Assembly: GCA_902825795.1 (NCBI GenBank)
Contig: CADECG010000008.1
Location: 1-45,558 of the forward strand
Direction of reading: 5' to 3'
Origin: an uncultured Bacteroidota bacterium
Lineage (GTDB): Bacteria; Bacteroidota; Bacteroidia; Flavobacteriales_F; PHOS-HE28
DNA length: 45,558 bases
A model generated the notes under the pieces. The model worked only from the letters and a program-made list of their open reading frames with translations. It ran no database searches and was not told where the DNA came from. Positions 1-6,821 of this stretch are shown one piece after another (position 1 is the first letter of the stretch; each line of letters begins with the position of its first letter). A program made the translations under genes and the position numbers.

Positions 1-1
1 C

Positions 2-640
2 CAGGAATGGAACGACGCCGTCTTCCTGCATTGGAAGGTGGACCCAGGCGTCTTGAGAGCATTCGTGCCTGCACAGTTAGAGCTCGACATTCACCAAGGC
101 GCTGCGTGGGTATCAATCGTCGCCTTCACCATGCAGCGGATCAGGCCGAGGGAACTGCCCGCATTTGCGCCACTCTCCAATTTTCACGAAGTGAACGTGC
201 GCACATACTTGCGGAACAAGGACAAGGCCGGCGTGTACTTCCTGAGCATCGAGGCCGGAAGCCGTATTGCATGCATGCTGGCACGAAGACTCTCAGTGCT
301 GCCGTACCGCCATGCGCTCATCTCGCGCTCGAAGGGTGTCTTCCGGTCGTCGTCCTTTCATGGTGAAACGCTCGAATTGCGCTATCGTGCGGGTACACTA
401 ATGACAGAGAAGTCAGATCATGATCGCTGGCTTACTGAGCGTTATGCGCTATTCCAAGATGCGAAGGAATCAATCCTACGCTACGAAACACACCATGACG
501 AGTGGCCGCTCCATGCATGCGAACTGCTGGAATGGCATAGGGAGCAACCACGATGGCCGGACCTGCTGGGCGCATGGCCCGATGCCCTTCACTATTCGCC
601 GGGCGTTGCGGTGCTCGCTTGGGAAGCGCAGACCTGCTAG
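2..640 (+). CDS. DUF2071 (YqjF-like) family protein, 5' partial
   Basis: The reading frame is open from the first bases of the window, so the start lies outside it. The translation begins QEWNDAVFLHWKVDPGVLRA, which fits the beginning of the DUF2071/YqjF fold (a W..hFLHW.V....L). The family motifs continue with LELD..GAAWVSIVAF and LPAFAPLSNFHEVNVRTYL, then a late tyrosine- and tryptophan-rich part ending ALHYSPGVAVLAWE. The family is about 230 to 250 residues long, so only a few N-terminal residues are missing. The molecular function of DUF2071 proteins is not established. A hairpin 59 bp downstream separates it from the convergent lipoprotein gene. The family call is firm; the function is unknown. 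Confidence 0.85.
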   Translation, partial: QEWNDAVFLHWKVDPGVLRAFVPAQLELDIHQGAAWVSIVAFTMQRIRPRELPAFAPLSNFHEVNVRTYLRNKDKAGVYFLSIEAGSRIACMLARRLSVLPYRHALISRSKGVFRSSSFHGETLELRYRAGTLMTEKSDHDRWLTERYALFQDAKESILRYETHHDEWPLHACELLEWHREQPRWPDLLGAWPDALHYSPGVAVLAWEAQTC

Positions 641-698
641 GCCGAGACGCTTTCAACACGTCGCCCTGTCTTCGTTGCCATGGCCCGGCCAAGAATGA

Positions 699-725
699 CA
701 ACGGCGGGATGGAACCCCGCCGTTG
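699..725. terminator. Bidirectional terminator hairpin
   Basis: A perfect 10-bp stem (CAACGGCGGG at 699-708 and CCCGCCGTTG at 716-725) with a 7-nt loop sits between two convergent genes, the DUF2071 gene ending at 640 and the lipoprotein gene ending at 745. There is no long T run on either side, so the assignment rests on stem strength and position. Confidence 0.6.
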
Positions 726-744
726 CTGACCGATATGTTCGTGT

Positions 745-1314
745 TCACTTCTTCGCCGGATCCTCGGCACCGCCCATCATGCCGAGCTGCTCCATCATCT
801 TCATCTCTTCCATGTAGCCCCAGTGCTCCACGATCTTCCCGTTCTCGAAGCGTAGGATGTCCACACAGTTCACATCCACCGGCAGGTTGGTGGCTGGCAT
901 GCCTTCCATCATCGCACCGGTGTTCTTTCCCTTCCATCGGTAATGCGCGATCACACGGTCGCCTTCGGTCGTTAGGCGCAGATCCTCAGCCTTGCTGTCG
1001 GTGAAGGCCGCGGTGGACATGGCGATCATGTCTTTCAGTTGCTGGATGCCGGTGCTGGTGACACCTGGCATGGACATGTGGGTCGTGAAGTTCTCGGCAA
1101 CGATCTCGTCGAGGCCATCGGTCTTGCCGGTCCACCAGGTATCGAGGAGGCGCTGAGTTGCCTGCTTCATCTCGTCCGTCGCCGCCTTGTTGGCGCTGTC
1201 GGCCGCAAGCATGGCGGTGTGCTCGGCCATCATCTTGTCGTGCTCCGGGCTGGAGCCACCTCCGCAAGCGACGAGCATCGCCAGCGGGAAAGCGAGGAAA
1301 AGTTGTTTGATCAT
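745..1314 (-). CDS. NTF2/SnoaL-like ester cyclase lipoprotein
   Basis: This 189-residue protein starts MIKQLFLAFPLAMLVACGGG, a lipoprotein signal with the cysteine at about residue 17. I chose the ATG at 1314 because the longer upstream frame would put non-signal sequence before it. After a charged linker with an EHDKMMAEHTAML stretch comes a SnoaL/NTF2-like alpha+beta cone: LLDTWWTGKTDGLDEIVAENFTTH, then GVTSTGIQQLKDMIAM, RVIAHYRWKGKNTG, and a final DILRFENGKIVEHWGY. That last segment is typical of SnoaL-like polyketide cyclase / ester cyclase proteins. It is probably anchored in the outer membrane facing the periplasm. The substrate is unknown. Two further NTF2-like genes lie at 11824 and 22293, but they are different in sequence. 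Confidence 0.8.
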   Translation of the reverse strand: MIKQLFLAFPLAMLVACGGGSSPEHDKMMAEHTAMLAADSANKAATDEMKQATQRLLDTWWTGKTDGLDEIVAENFTTHMSMPGVTSTGIQQLKDMIAMSTAAFTDSKAEDLRLTTEGDRVIAHYRWKGKNTGAMMEGMPATNLPVDVNCVDILRFENGKIVEHWGYMEEMKMMEQLGMMGGAEDPAKK

Positions 1315-1385
1315 TGGGTTGGGATCGTGAGTGTGGCCCGAAGATATTCGGACCCGACGGATCGACCAAGGACCGCCGCGTAGTG

Positions 1386-1453
1386 GCCCCCTCTCTTCGC
1401 TCACCCCCGACAAGTCGGGACGAAGACGCATGGCAAAGAAGTCCATCTACTGG
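1386..1453 (+). repeat. Dispersed repeat, copy A (start-codon-bearing)
   Basis: The core running from TCTTCGCTCACCCCCG through ATGGCAAAGAAG to the TGG codon matches copy B (6101-6170) at 57 of 60 positions; copy B has two extra bases just upstream of the core. The element carries a small hairpin (CCCGA-CAAG-TCGGG) and then an ATG at 1430 that opens a 24-codon frame beginning MAKKSIYW and stopping at 1504, overlapping the start of the next gene. Both copies lie just downstream of a divergent gene start and in front of a plus-strand gene. Confidence 0.75.
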
Positions 1454-1487
1454 TTTCCCGCCCCAGTACCTTGGGCCGCGAATCCGC

Positions 1488-2672
1488 ATGCTATTTTCCT
1501 GTGACCGCGTCCCGGACCTCCGGCTCAGCTTGAACGAATCGTTGCACATGGTGCACCGCGAGGACTGGAACACGGTGGCCCGTGGCGCTAGCCTCTACCT
1601 GCAATACGATCATCTGCTGGCCTTGGAAGACCGCATGTACGCGGGCACGGAGTTCCGCTACGTGATCTACTACAGCAAAGAGAACCGACCGGTGGGGATC
1701 GCTTGTTTCCAAGTGGTTGACCTGGAAGATCGGGGGAGCACATACGGCGATAAACTCTGCCGCTTGGGCAAGCGTGTGGGCAGTCACCTGTTCGAGGATC
1801 GGCGGGTACGGTGCCTCGTGGCCGGCAACGTGTTCCATGCCGGCGATCACGGCAGCCACTTCGTGGATGGCATCAGCATGGAACGGCGGATCGCGACGGT
1901 GGCCGACACACTCCTTCGGTTGGAGAAGGGCGATCCATTCCCCACCAAGGCCAGTGCGCTGGTGGTGAAGGACATCGTGCCGCCTTCCACGAACGGTGCG
2001 CCTTCCGATCCACCCAAAGGCTACCATATCATGCGCACCGACGTGAACATGGTGATGGCGGTGGATCCATCGTGGAAGTCGCTCGAAGACTACCAGACCG
2101 CGTTGACCGCGAAAGCACGCACGCGATTAAAGAACGTGATGAAGCGCTCCGAAGCATTGGAGGTGCGCGTGCTCGATGCAGCAGCGATCGAACACCACGC
2201 GGACCGATTGCAAGTGCTGTTCGACAACGTCCTTGCCCGTTCGCCCTTCATCATGGGTCGTTTGAACATGGCCGTGTATGCCGACTGGAAACGGCAGATG
2301 GGCGAAGCACTGCGGTTCCTCGCCTACGAATTGAACGGCGCGATCATCGGGTTCAGCTCGGCGTTCCTTCATGGCAGCACCCTCGATGCGCATTACGTGG
2401 GCTTGGACCACGAGCACAACGAGCGCCACGCCGTTTACCAACGCATGCTGGTGGACCACCTGGTCTGCGGCATCCAGCACAAGGCCTCAAGCATCATTTT
2501 CGGGCGCACAGCCGAGCAGGCGAAGAGCAACCTGGGCGCGGTACCGGAGGACATGTACTTCCTCGTGCGCCACCGCAACGCCATGGCCAACAAGCTGATC
2601 GGTCCGTTGCTGCGCAGTGTGCAACCGGCGGAGTTCGAACTGCGCAACCCGTTCAAGCGCGCTACGGCCTGA
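1488..2672 (+). CDS. GNAT/FemAB-like acyltransferase family protein
   Basis: The 394-residue product has an N-terminal part of unclear family (MLFSCDRVPDLRLSLNES onward) and a C-terminal GNAT/FemAB-like half. That half has LTAKARTRLKNVMKRSEALEV, then a helical LQVLFDNVLARSPFIMGRLN, a core AYELNGAIIGFSSAFLHGSTLDAHYVGLDHEHNE, and a closing FGRTAEQAKSNLGAVPEDMYF. The H-Y-V-G-L-D and R-TAEQ-K features resemble COG3146/FemAB-type aminoacyl or acyl transferases, but the donor and acceptor are not deducible. The start at 1488 is the first ATG in frame after dispersed repeat copy A; an ATG further in (MVHREDW) is possible. The stop codon is one base from the next gene, so the two are probably co-transcribed. 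Confidence 0.7.
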   Translation: MLFSCDRVPDLRLSLNESLHMVHREDWNTVARGASLYLQYDHLLALEDRMYAGTEFRYVIYYSKENRPVGIACFQVVDLEDRGSTYGDKLCRLGKRVGSHLFEDRRVRCLVAGNVFHAGDHGSHFVDGISMERRIATVADTLLRLEKGDPFPTKASALVVKDIVPPSTNGAPSDPPKGYHIMRTDVNMVMAVDPSWKSLEDYQTALTAKARTRLKNVMKRSEALEVRVLDAAAIEHHADRLQVLFDNVLARSPFIMGRLNMAVYADWKRQMGEALRFLAYELNGAIIGFSSAFLHGSTLDAHYVGLDHEHNERHAVYQRMLVDHLVCGIQHKASSIIFGRTAEQAKSNLGAVPEDMYFLVRHRNAMANKLIGPLLRSVQPAEFELRNPFKRATA

Positions 2673-2673
2673 C

Positions 2674-3915
2674 ATGGACTCGCTGACGCAGATCGTTCTG
2701 GGAGCTGCTTGCGGCGAAGTGGTGTTGGGCAGGAAAGTCGGGAACAAAGCCATCCTCTGGGGTGCTATTGCGGGCACCATTCCCGACCTCGACGTACTGG
2801 CCCGCTCGCTCTTCGATCCCCTTCGCGCCAACGAATTGCACCGCGGCATTACGCATTCGCTCTTCTTCAGCGTTGCGATGGCGCCGCTATTGGCCTATTG
2901 GCTTAAGCGCCACGCGGCGTCGCTCCTTTCCGTTTTCACGTTGTTGGTCGCGCTCACCTTCGTGCAAAGCGCGGAGAGCTGGCTGGTACGCGGTCTCCTC
3001 CTGACCATCACGGCCGGCATCATCGTGCTCATCTTCCGCCGAAAGCGGAATGAGGACAACGCCACTGCCAAGCAGTGGGGTTGGCTTTTCTTCTGGAGCT
3101 TGGTCACGCATCCCTTGCTCGATCTGCACACCACCTGGGGAACCCAATTCCTGTGGCCGCTTCCATGGAAGATGAGCTACAACAACATCTTCGTGGTGGA
3201 CCCGCTGTACACCGTGCCCTTCATGATCTGCGTGGGCGCAGTGATGTTCATGCGGCGCGACAGCGCCCGTCGCCGGTGGGTGAACTGGCTGGGCATTGGC
3301 ATCAGCTCGGCGTACATGGTTTTCACCATCGTGTGCAAACGCATCGCCATCGGCGCCATCGCGGCATCGCTGGAACGTCAGCACATTGCACACACCGACT
3401 TCTCCACACGGCCCACACCCTTCAACAGTATTCTCTGGACGGTGAACGTGGACGCTGGCGATCACTACCTGCTCGGCTACCACTCCCTGCTGGACACCAA
3501 GCCCGAAGTGGAATTCGTACGCGTGGACAAGGGCTTGGAGGCTCTGGGGCCATGGGCGGATCACGAGAAGGTGCGCCGGCTTCAAGTGCTCGCCGATCAC
3601 AACTTCGTTGTTCGGCTACAGGGTGATACCATCGTGTTCAGCGATCTGCGCTTCGGACAGATGGGCGAGCCCGGGCCCGACAAACCGTTCGTGTTCTCCT
3701 ACCTGCTCATTCCCGAGGCGTTGGATACACGGCCGGATGAAACGACGACCGCCAGTGCACCACCGGCGGACTTCAGCGCGCTCATCACTAAGAAGAATGA
3801 TCCCGAGGATGCGTCGCACGCACTGCGGGTGGAACTGATCCCGCCGGGGCCGCCGAACGGCGAAGACATCGGCACCCTGATGGAGGAGTTGTGGGTCCGG
3901 GTAAAGGGAGAGTGA
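2674..3915 (+). CDS. YdjM-type membrane-bound metal-dependent hydrolase
   Basis: A 413-residue protein of the PF04307 (YdjM, formerly DUF457) family. The N-terminus MDSLTQIVLGAACGEVVLG is the family signature (DslTQivlGaa.Ge..lG). It is followed by GAIAGTIPDLDVL with the metal-binding Asp, HRGITHSLFF with conserved histidines, and HPLLDLHTTWGTQFLWPL, matching the family's H.lLD..t.yGtq.l.Pf. About six membrane segments lie within residues 1-230; the C-terminal 180 residues are a soluble extension common in Bacteroidota members. Family members are annotated as predicted hydrolases; the substrate is unknown. It begins one base after the upstream stop, suggesting translational coupling. Confidence 0.85.
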   Translation: MDSLTQIVLGAACGEVVLGRKVGNKAILWGAIAGTIPDLDVLARSLFDPLRANELHRGITHSLFFSVAMAPLLAYWLKRHAASLLSVFTLLVALTFVQSAESWLVRGLLLTITAGIIVLIFRRKRNEDNATAKQWGWLFFWSLVTHPLLDLHTTWGTQFLWPLPWKMSYNNIFVVDPLYTVPFMICVGAVMFMRRDSARRRWVNWLGIGISSAYMVFTIVCKRIAIGAIAASLERQHIAHTDFSTRPTPFNSILWTVNVDAGDHYLLGYHSLLDTKPEVEFVRVDKGLEALGPWADHEKVRRLQVLADHNFVVRLQGDTIVFSDLRFGQMGEPGPDKPFVFSYLLIPEALDTRPDETTTASAPPADFSALITKKNDPEDASHALRVELIPPGPPNGEDIGTLMEELWVRVKGE

Positions 3916-3947
3916 GAGGTTGAAAGAGAGCGGATCGACCCTCTCAC
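3912..3947. terminator. Hairpin between convergent genes
   Basis: GTGAGAGG (3912-3919, overlapping the stop codon of the YdjM-type gene) pairs with CCTCTCAC (3940-3947), leaving a 20-nt loop. It lies between convergent genes. The long loop and absence of a T run make it a weak call. Confidence 0.35.
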
Positions 3948-3963
3948 ACTTTCACTGCATTCC

Positions 3964-4473
3964 CTAGCTGAACTGCGCCACCACCATGAACATAAGGGCG
4001 AGCGTAACAGCCCAATAGCCGAAGTTCACCATGATGTACTTGAACGACTTGCGCTCGAAGAGCGCGTTGGTGACGATGATGGGCAGGATCAGAACGATGG
4101 AGATGACCATGCTATGTGCCAGGCCGTGGGTCCAGCTGCTATAGCGGGCAACGTATGCGTCGATATGTCCTTTCAGTTCCGTTCCGAACGCGGATGCGGA
4201 ATCGATGCCCGCACCATGCTCGATCACCGGCCTGAAGAACGCGGCGAACATGGTTCCGTGGTCCGCGAGGACCTTGTAGGCCAGCCCCAACAGGAACGCC
4301 ATTACGAAGCTCACGCCGAAGATCAATGGCATGTTGCCGCCCTTCACTTTCTCATCGGTCATGCCAGCGGCCTTCATCCACGCGTTGCCGAAGACCTTGG
4401 GGTTGTACCAGATGAAGCCGACGATCATGGGCACCAGTGCCGCTAGAAGTTGAACGAGCCAATTGACCTGCAT
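3964..4473 (-). CDS. DUF1761 family membrane protein
   Basis: The 169-residue protein starts MQVNWLVQLLAALVPMIVGF, followed by IWYNPKVFGNAWMKAAGM. The W-Y-.P..FG..WM...G motif identifies DUF1761. Four hydrophobic segments are visible: the N-terminus, PLIFGVSFVMAFLLGLAYKV, HSMVISIVLILPIIVTNALF and FGYWAVTLALMFMVVAQF. A helical insertion with two histidines lies between the second and third. The start at 4473 is the ATG right before the first membrane helix. Function is unknown for the family. It is convergent with the YdjM-type gene and is followed upstream by the LysE-like gene on the same strand. Confidence 0.85.
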   Translation of the reverse strand: MQVNWLVQLLAALVPMIVGFIWYNPKVFGNAWMKAAGMTDEKVKGGNMPLIFGVSFVMAFLLGLAYKVLADHGTMFAAFFRPVIEHGAGIDSASAFGTELKGHIDAYVARYSSWTHGLAHSMVISIVLILPIIVTNALFERKSFKYIMVNFGYWAVTLALMFMVVAQFS

Positions 4474-4522
4474 GTTGGGGGGTGTTAGGTGAAGCGTCAA
4501 ATCTATTCGCCTCCCCAACTCC

Positions 4523-5149
4523 TCATCCCGATCCGGCGATCCAGAACAAGCGCACGCTTGACAGCAAGAGCACAACAGCTATCGCACGGTACACCCCTTT
4601 CATCACCTTCTCCGAGAGCAAGCGCGCCAGCCGCGGTGCCAGCCAAGCCTTCAGTAAGTCGCTCAGGAGGATAGCCGAGAGCGCGGCTATGAAGAACCAG
4701 GTCCTATCGCCCGCGTTACCGTATGCGTTGGTGGCGTGCAGGACTAGTCCCGCCCACACCGCGAAGACGAACGGGTTAACGAAATTGACGAGGAAGCCGC
4801 TGGTGAACAAGCCCAGTGCATCGCGTTTGCGCAACGCAGACTGTGGAGTGCCGGTGCGCGGCCTCTTCAGCAAATAGAACAGACCGAGCGCGAACAACAC
4901 GACGCCTCCAACGAGCGCGAGCACCTGCCCGTTCACCGCCCCGCCGAACACCGCGCGCGCGCCGATGGCGCAGATGAGCAAGGCCAGTACATCGGAAACG
5001 ATGATGCCCAATGCCACCAGCGCACCGCCTTTGAACCCATGCGCCAAAGCGGCCCGCAGCAGCGTGAAGAATACGGGACCCAGCAACAGCGCGGTGGCCA
5101 AGCCCCAGCCCAGGCCTTCAAGGATGTGCACACGGCAAAGTTGCGCCAT
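4523..5149 (-). CDS. LysE/RhtB family exporter
   Basis: A 208-residue inner-membrane protein with about six helices. The signature near the N-terminus, EGLGWGLATALLLGPVFFTLLRAAL, corresponds to the LysE G.......GP....l..al pattern. It is followed by GFKGGALVALGIIVSDVLALLI, FTSGFLVNFVNPFVFAVWAG (the conserved NPK/NPF region), and a C-terminal SDLLKAWLAPRLARLL. Family members export amino acids or related small molecules; the substrate cannot be read from the sequence. I chose the ATG at 5149 (MAQLCRVHILEG) because the longer frame upstream is arginine-rich and does not look like protein. Confidence 0.85.
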   Translation of the reverse strand: MAQLCRVHILEGLGWGLATALLLGPVFFTLLRAALAHGFKGGALVALGIIVSDVLALLICAIGARAVFGGAVNGQVLALVGGVVLFALGLFYLLKRPRTGTPQSALRKRDALGLFTSGFLVNFVNPFVFAVWAGLVLHATNAYGNAGDRTWFFIAALSAILLSDLLKAWLAPRLARLLSEKVMKGVYRAIAVVLLLSSVRLFWIAGSG

Positions 5150-5204
5150 GCGCTGACGACTTCTGAAGCGACTGGACGATCGGATCGCAGCGCGATCATT
5201 GCGC

Positions 5205-5462
5205 TCAATGCACCATGTACACCGTCTCGGCGATCGTGAACGCATCCTCCTTCGTGGTCATCATCCACGGCGACTCCACGACCTCTTCGCGGTCCGGGCC
5301 GTACACCTGCCACCACCAGCGTTTGCGATCCATCTGCTCCACACGCAGCAGGTAGCCATCTTCGGTTTCAGCAACGAAGTCGTCGTCTTGTGAGGTGGCC
5401 TCAGCGGATCCGCTGGTGGTGAGCCATGTCACCGGAGCAAAGGGGTTCGGGCGGATGGGCAT
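5205..5462 (-). CDS. Small hypothetical protein
   Basis: An 85-residue acidic protein (MPIRPNPFAPVTWLTTSG...) with no signal peptide. The centre TEDGYLLRVEQMDRKRWWWQVYGPDREEVVESPW alternates in a way that suggests a small beta sheet with a tryptophan cluster. I do not recognise the family. It lies between the LysE-like gene and the toxin gene on the same strand. Coding is supported by protein-like composition and clean fit between neighbours, but the start could be internal. Confidence 0.6.
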   Translation of the reverse strand: MPIRPNPFAPVTWLTTSGSAEATSQDDDFVAETEDGYLLRVEQMDRKRWWWQVYGPDREEVVESPWMMTTKEDAFTIAETVYMVH

Positions 5463-5489
5463 GATCCACGGTCTTGCTCACGGGCAATA

Positions 5490-5819
5490 TCACCGGGGAA
5501 GCTCCTTCAACAGGCCGTCGAGTTCCGCCTTGGAAACGGAACCCTGTTCGGCTTTGTCATAGATGGTCAAGAGATGCACCTCTTTCACCACATGGAACAC
5601 GCATGTGATCACGCGCGCCCCGCCAGACTTGCCCGCGCCTTTTGATTTGATAGCCAACCGGACCTTGAAACAATGCTTGCCTATGGACGTGCCTTGTTCG
5701 GGATCCTGCGCGAGCGATGCCACCAGCGCATTGATCTCCTGCTTCAGCGAATCATACTTCTTGATCAGGCGCTTCGCCTTCACATTGAAGGTGCGTGTGA
5801 CGCTTACGCTATAGTTCAT
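5490..5819 (-). CDS. RelE/ParE-type toxin
   Basis: The 109-residue basic protein MNYSVSVTRTFNVKAKRLIKKYDSL... has a RelE/ParE layout: an N-terminal strand, two helices (AKRLIKKYDSLKQEINALVASLAQDP), then strands with KVRLAIKSKGAGKSGGARVITCVFHV and a final VHLLTIYDKAEQGSVSKAELDGLLKEL. The Y-D-K-.E...... L..LL tail is typical of RelE-like proteins in Bacteroidota. It overlaps the upstream gene by 11 bases, with antitoxin first. Whether it cleaves mRNA or poisons gyrase cannot be told. Confidence 0.8.
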   Translation of the reverse strand: MNYSVSVTRTFNVKAKRLIKKYDSLKQEINALVASLAQDPEQGTSIGKHCFKVRLAIKSKGAGKSGGARVITCVFHVVKEVHLLTIYDKAEQGSVSKAELDGLLKELPR

Positions 5820-6078
5820 TCAGGAACTCTCTGGCGGATTGGAGTTTCTTCTTGCCGGAAACATGGTCCTTCACTTCCTGAACGGCCTGGGTGAGTTCAG
5901 CCATGAAGCGCTTTTCTTTCACTGTGTACACTCGCTTCTTAGCCTTGCTCTTCGGCTGACCATTCGCTTTGGCCGGTTTCGGAATACGCTCCACCTCAAC
6001 CCCCTCGATCTCGTGCAGGATATCGGTGACAAGTTTCTCCTTGCCTGGATCGATAATGCTCACCAAGTAGTGTCTCAT
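5809..6078 (-). CDS. Antitoxin of the RelE-type pair
   Basis: An 89-residue protein with a short N-terminal strand region (MRHYLVSIIDPGKEKLVTDILHE), a lysine- and proline-rich linker (KPAKANGQPKSKAKKRVY), and a C-terminal helix (EKRFMAELTQAVQEVKDHVSG) ending in SAREFLNEL. It lacks a recognisable DNA-binding fold. It is called an antitoxin because it directly precedes, and overlaps by 11 bases, the RelE-type toxin gene, the classical order. The C-terminal helix is the probable toxin-binding part. Confidence 0.7.
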   Translation of the reverse strand: MRHYLVSIIDPGKEKLVTDILHEIEGVEVERIPKPAKANGQPKSKAKKRVYTVKEKRFMAELTQAVQEVKDHVSGKKKLQSAREFLNEL

Positions 6079-6100
6079 GGTGCTGCCAAGTTACAGCGCA

Positions 6101-6170
6101 GCCCCCTCTATCTTCGCTCACCCCCGCCAAGTCGGGACGAAGACGCATGGCAAAGAAGACCATCTCCTGG
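6101..6170 (+). repeat. Dispersed repeat, copy B (start-codon-bearing)
   Basis: Copy B matches copy A (1386-1453) at 57 of 60 core positions, with a two-base insertion after GCCCCCTC. It begins 22 bases from the antitoxin start on the opposite strand. Its ATG at 6147 is the start of the following lipoprotein gene, so the repeat supplies both the leader and the first eight codons (MAKKTISW). Confidence 0.75.
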
Positions 6171-6803
6171 CCCCTTGCCGGGAGCATCTGTTTCCTTGTT
6201 GGGATCTGTTCATGCTCGACCCCGCAGGACAAGCTGCCTGAGCAACAGCGCGTGACCTTGGATACGATCGCACTAGAGGTTTCCTTTCCGGCCCCTGCCG
6301 CTTCTGTGGCATTGCCACGAACGAATGTCCGTGTGGTGGTTTCAATGATCGATTCGATCTATCGCTTGGTCGGTCATTCGCTGGATACACAAACGGTTAA
6401 ATTGAGCATGGCCCGTCCTTACCACTTGCTGATGTTCGATCATGCTGAGGCCGAGAACTACTTCGAGTATTTGACATTCGGGTTCTTAGAGTACCGATCG
6501 AGCGGTGCAGCTGACTCGGCCTTTGCCCGTGTTGAGGCACTGACTGTTAGTGGAACACTTCGGACCGAGGATACTGAGAAGGAACGTCAACGTGCGATGG
6601 AGGCGGAAAGGATATTCAGCAAAGCGGGGTCGACCTTCCTTCTATTGGGCAATGTGATCATGCACCACGAACGGAGATGCAACTACTCTGGTCAGGATGC
6701 CCGGAACGAAGAGCGGCTTGTCGATGCCCTTTTCAACCATTATCCGGGCACACGAATGATGCAAGGTCTCTGCGGATATGGTCCAGTGCGGAGGAGACCT
6801 TGA
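6147..6803 (+). CDS. Hypothetical lipoprotein with repeat-derived N-terminus
   Basis: A 218-residue protein. The N-terminus MAKKTISWPLAGSICFLVGI then CSC fits a lipoprotein signal with the cysteine at about residue 21 or 23. The mature part has VTLDTIALEVSFPAPAAS, a mixed region MIDSIYRLVGHSLDTQTVKLSMARPYHLLMFDHAEAENYF, a glutamate- and arginine-rich helix (TEDTEKERQRAMEAERIFSKAG), then GSTFLLLGNVIMHHERRCN and a C-terminal helix ARNEERLVDALFNHY. I do not recognise the family. The first codons come from dispersed repeat copy B. It ends 18 bases before the aldehyde dehydrogenase gene. Confidence 0.65.
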   Translation: MAKKTISWPLAGSICFLVGICSCSTPQDKLPEQQRVTLDTIALEVSFPAPAASVALPRTNVRVVVSMIDSIYRLVGHSLDTQTVKLSMARPYHLLMFDHAEAENYFEYLTFGFLEYRSSGAADSAFARVEALTVSGTLRTEDTEKERQRAMEAERIFSKAGSTFLLLGNVIMHHERRCNYSGQDARNEERLVDALFNHYPGTRMMQGLCGYGPVRRRP

Positions 6804-6821
6804 ACCTTAGTTTCGCTGAAC

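Noticed and set aside
2887-3600. 237-codon frame antisense to the YdjM-type gene
   Set aside because: No motifs; valine/histidine-rich shadow of a real gene with clear family motifs.
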